Shown here: positions 62,560 through 64,000 of the stretch, in pieces
How the letters are laid out: every line of letters begins with the position of its first letter
Position numbering within the stretch: position 1 is the stretch's first letter
NCBI RefSeq assembly: GCF_023015615.1
Contig: NZ_JALKAJ010000005.1
Location: 620,001 to 684,000, forward strand
DNA length: 64,000 nt
Reading direction: 5' to 3'
From: Qipengyuania sp. S6317L1
GTDB taxonomy: Bacteria; Pseudomonadota; Alphaproteobacteria; Sphingomonadales; Sphingomonadaceae
Program-made: the position numbers and the translations under genes
The notes under the pieces: generated by a model
Told to the model about the DNA's origin: nothing
Database searches by the model: none
The model's input: the letters and a program-made list of their open reading frames with translations, nothing else

Positions 62560-64000
62560 GTGTCTGACAGTCGCCCAGCGATCAAACACGCGCTGAACAT
62601 GAAGCGCGAAAACGATTTCGCCAAATGGTATCAAGAGGTCATCACCGCAGCTGATCTTGCTGAAGAATCTGGCGTTCGTGGCTGCATGGTGATCAAGCCT
62701 TGGGGCTATGGCATTTGGGAGCGCGTTCAGCGCCTTATGGACGACCGGATAAAGGATGCCGGCATCGACAATGCCTACTTCCCGCTCTTTATTCCGCTTG
62801 CCAATTTCGAGCGTGAGGCCGACCACGTTGATGGTTTCGCCAAAGAAATGGCGGTGGTCACTCATCACCGGCTGATTGCGGACGGCAAGGGTGGATTGAT
62901 CCCTGATCCGGAAGCAAAACTCGAAGAACCGCTGGTCGTGCGCCCAACGTCCGAGACGATCATTGGCGATGCGATGGCACGCTGGGTTCAGTCATGGCGT
63001 GATCTTCCACTGAAGCTCAACCAATGGGCCAATGTTGTGCGCTGGGAAATGCGCACCCGCATGTTCCTGCGAACGAGCGAGTTTCTCTGGCAAGAGGGTC
63101 ACACCGCTCATGCCACACGCGAAGAGGCGCTGGAGGAAACCCACCGCGCCCTCGAGATGTACCGCGCGTGCCTTGAGGAAGACCTGGCGATGCCAGTTAT
63201 CGCTGGCGAAAAACCTGAAAACGAGCGTTTCCCGGGCGCAGACGAAACCTGGTCGGTCGAGGCGATGATGCAGGATGGCAAGGCGCTTCAAGCTGGTACT
63301 TCGCATTATCTTGGCACGTCTTTCGCCGAGGCGGCTAACATTCAATATCAGGACAACGACGGCGAGCATCAACTGTGCCACACCACCAGCTGGGGCACAT
63401 CCACGCGCATGATCGGCGGGGTCGTGATGACGCATGGCGATGACGACGGTTTGCGTGTGCCGCCGCGCATTGCGCCGCATCAGGTTATTATCCTGCCCAT
63501 GTTGCGCGACAAACCTGAAGACGAGGCGGTTCTCGCCTATTGCGAGGAAGTGCGCGCATCCCTGAAAGGTCTCACCGCGCTGGGCGAACCGATCCGCGTG
63601 TTGCTTGACAAATCGCCGGGCAAAGCGGCGACCAAGCGTTGGAACTGGGTCAAAAAAGGCGCGCCTGTAATCGTCGAAGTGGGCCCGCGCGATATGGAAA
63701 ACGGCAAGGTGGCCGTTCTTCGTCGCGATGCGCTCTGGAACACGGATAATGGCAAGCCTGCGATGGCGTTCACCCCGCGTGACGAATTCGCAGGCGGCGT
63801 GGCCCGGCTTCTTGAAGATATTCAATCGGGCCTTTTCAACGAAGCAGCAGAGCGCCGCGATACAAACATCACCCGCGGCCTCACCGACTGGCACGATGTA
63901 GTCAATTCGTTCCGTAAGGGCGGCAAATATCCGGGCTGGGTCGAGGTTCAATGGGCGCGGCCTACGGGCGCTGAACTTGAGGCAGTGGTTGAAAAGTTGA
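62560..64000 (+). CDS. proS: Prolyl-tRNA synthetase, N-terminal part (runs off the window)
   Basis: Class II synthetase charging tRNA-Pro. About 480 codons are present without a stop in frame, so the gene continues past base 64000. The start is GTG 62560 with an AGGA ribosome site. Motif 1 is MVIKPWGYGIWERVQRLMD, motif 2 ANVVRWEMRTRMFLRTSEFLWQEGHTAH, and motif 3 the GTSTRMIGGVVMTHGDD region. The HTTSWGTS loop and the compact length mark the short ProRS type, without the long editing insertion of the E. coli enzyme. It follows phaR by 50 bases. Confidence 0.95.
   Translation, partial: MSDSRPAIKHALNMKRENDFAKWYQEVITAADLAEESGVRGCMVIKPWGYGIWERVQRLMDDRIKDAGIDNAYFPLFIPLANFEREADHVDGFAKEMAVVTHHRLIADGKGGLIPDPEAKLEEPLVVRPTSETIIGDAMARWVQSWRDLPLKLNQWANVVRWEMRTRMFLRTSEFLWQEGHTAHATREEALEETHRALEMYRACLEEDLAMPVIAGEKPENERFPGADETWSVEAMMQDGKALQAGTSHYLGTSFAEAANIQYQDNDGEHQLCHTTSWGTSTRMIGGVVMTHGDDDGLRVPPRIAPHQVIILPMLRDKPEDEAVLAYCEEVRASLKGLTALGEPIRVLLDKSPGKAATKRWNWVKKGAPVIVEVGPRDMENGKVAVLRRDALWNTDNGKPAMAFTPRDEFAGGVARLLEDIQSGLFNEAAERRDTNITRGLTDWHDVVNSFRKGGKYPGWVEVQWARPTGAELEAVVEKL

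Overview
The window looks like chromosome from an alphaproteobacterium of the order Sphingomonadales, most likely the Erythrobacter group. That placement is my inference. It rests on the protein families and their order (glyQ-glyS-ppdK, hrcA-grpE near dnaK-dnaJ, a vgr-related HExxH protein, a PhaR repressor, a MauE-fused glutaredoxin). I saw no phage, insertion sequence, integron, CRISPR array, tRNA or rRNA. The region is densely packed, with many stop/start overlaps (TGATG, ATGA, TAGTG), and almost everything reads as vertically inherited core or lineage-specific genome.

Layout. 1-2.7 kb: start of mreB (minus), then mutL and a small lipoprotein. 2.7-9.8 kb: a minus-strand block with a DUF1206 membrane protein, glutaredoxin-MauE fusion, ychF, a Tat-type short-chain dehydrogenase, a CPBP protease, pth, rplY and two adjacent TraB/GumN proteins (to 10.7 kb). 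10.8-16.5 kb: glyQ-glyS-ppdK. 16.5-21.2 kb: a methyltransferase divergent from a ComF protein, a roughly 400-base structured spacer, hisI, a MerR regulator and an acyl-CoA dehydrogenase. 21.3-27.9 kb: a penicillin-acylase-family enzyme facing a dienelactone hydrolase, an LpxO-like hydroxylase, cysK, an MFS transporter and a PilZ protein. 27.9-35.8 kb: tyrS, a DOMON-like protein, TspO, a NamZ-type protein, and a VWA/MoxR pair split by an oppositely oriented soluble chemoreceptor.

35.4-46 kb: a small membrane protein, parE, an LpoA-like lipoprotein, rsmI-yraN-gshB, xerC-hemW, a CAP-domain protein and rdgB-rph. 45.5-52.8 kb: the heat-shock region hrcA-grpE and dnaK-dnaJ plus a TPR/2-oxoglutarate oxygenase; a copper-chaperone-like lipoprotein and the HExxH protein lie between the two halves. 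52.9-64 kb: a Sel1-repeat protein, a large patatin, radA-cvpA-NifU-like-MHS transporter-alr, phaR and the beginning of proS.

The less ordinary signals are mostly regulatory or contextual: a noncoding stretch upstream of hisI with clear C-loop hairpins (possible small RNA); a predicted leaderless promoter overlapping a LiuR-like palindrome in front of the MerR/acyl-CoA dehydrogenase pair; a hairpin carrying the glyQ ribosome-binding site in its loop; a likely PhaR autoregulatory site; an LpxO-family hydroxylase in a lineage thought to make sphingolipids instead of LPS; and a TPR-oxygenase joined to dnaJ. I did not find a clear new defence or mobile system.
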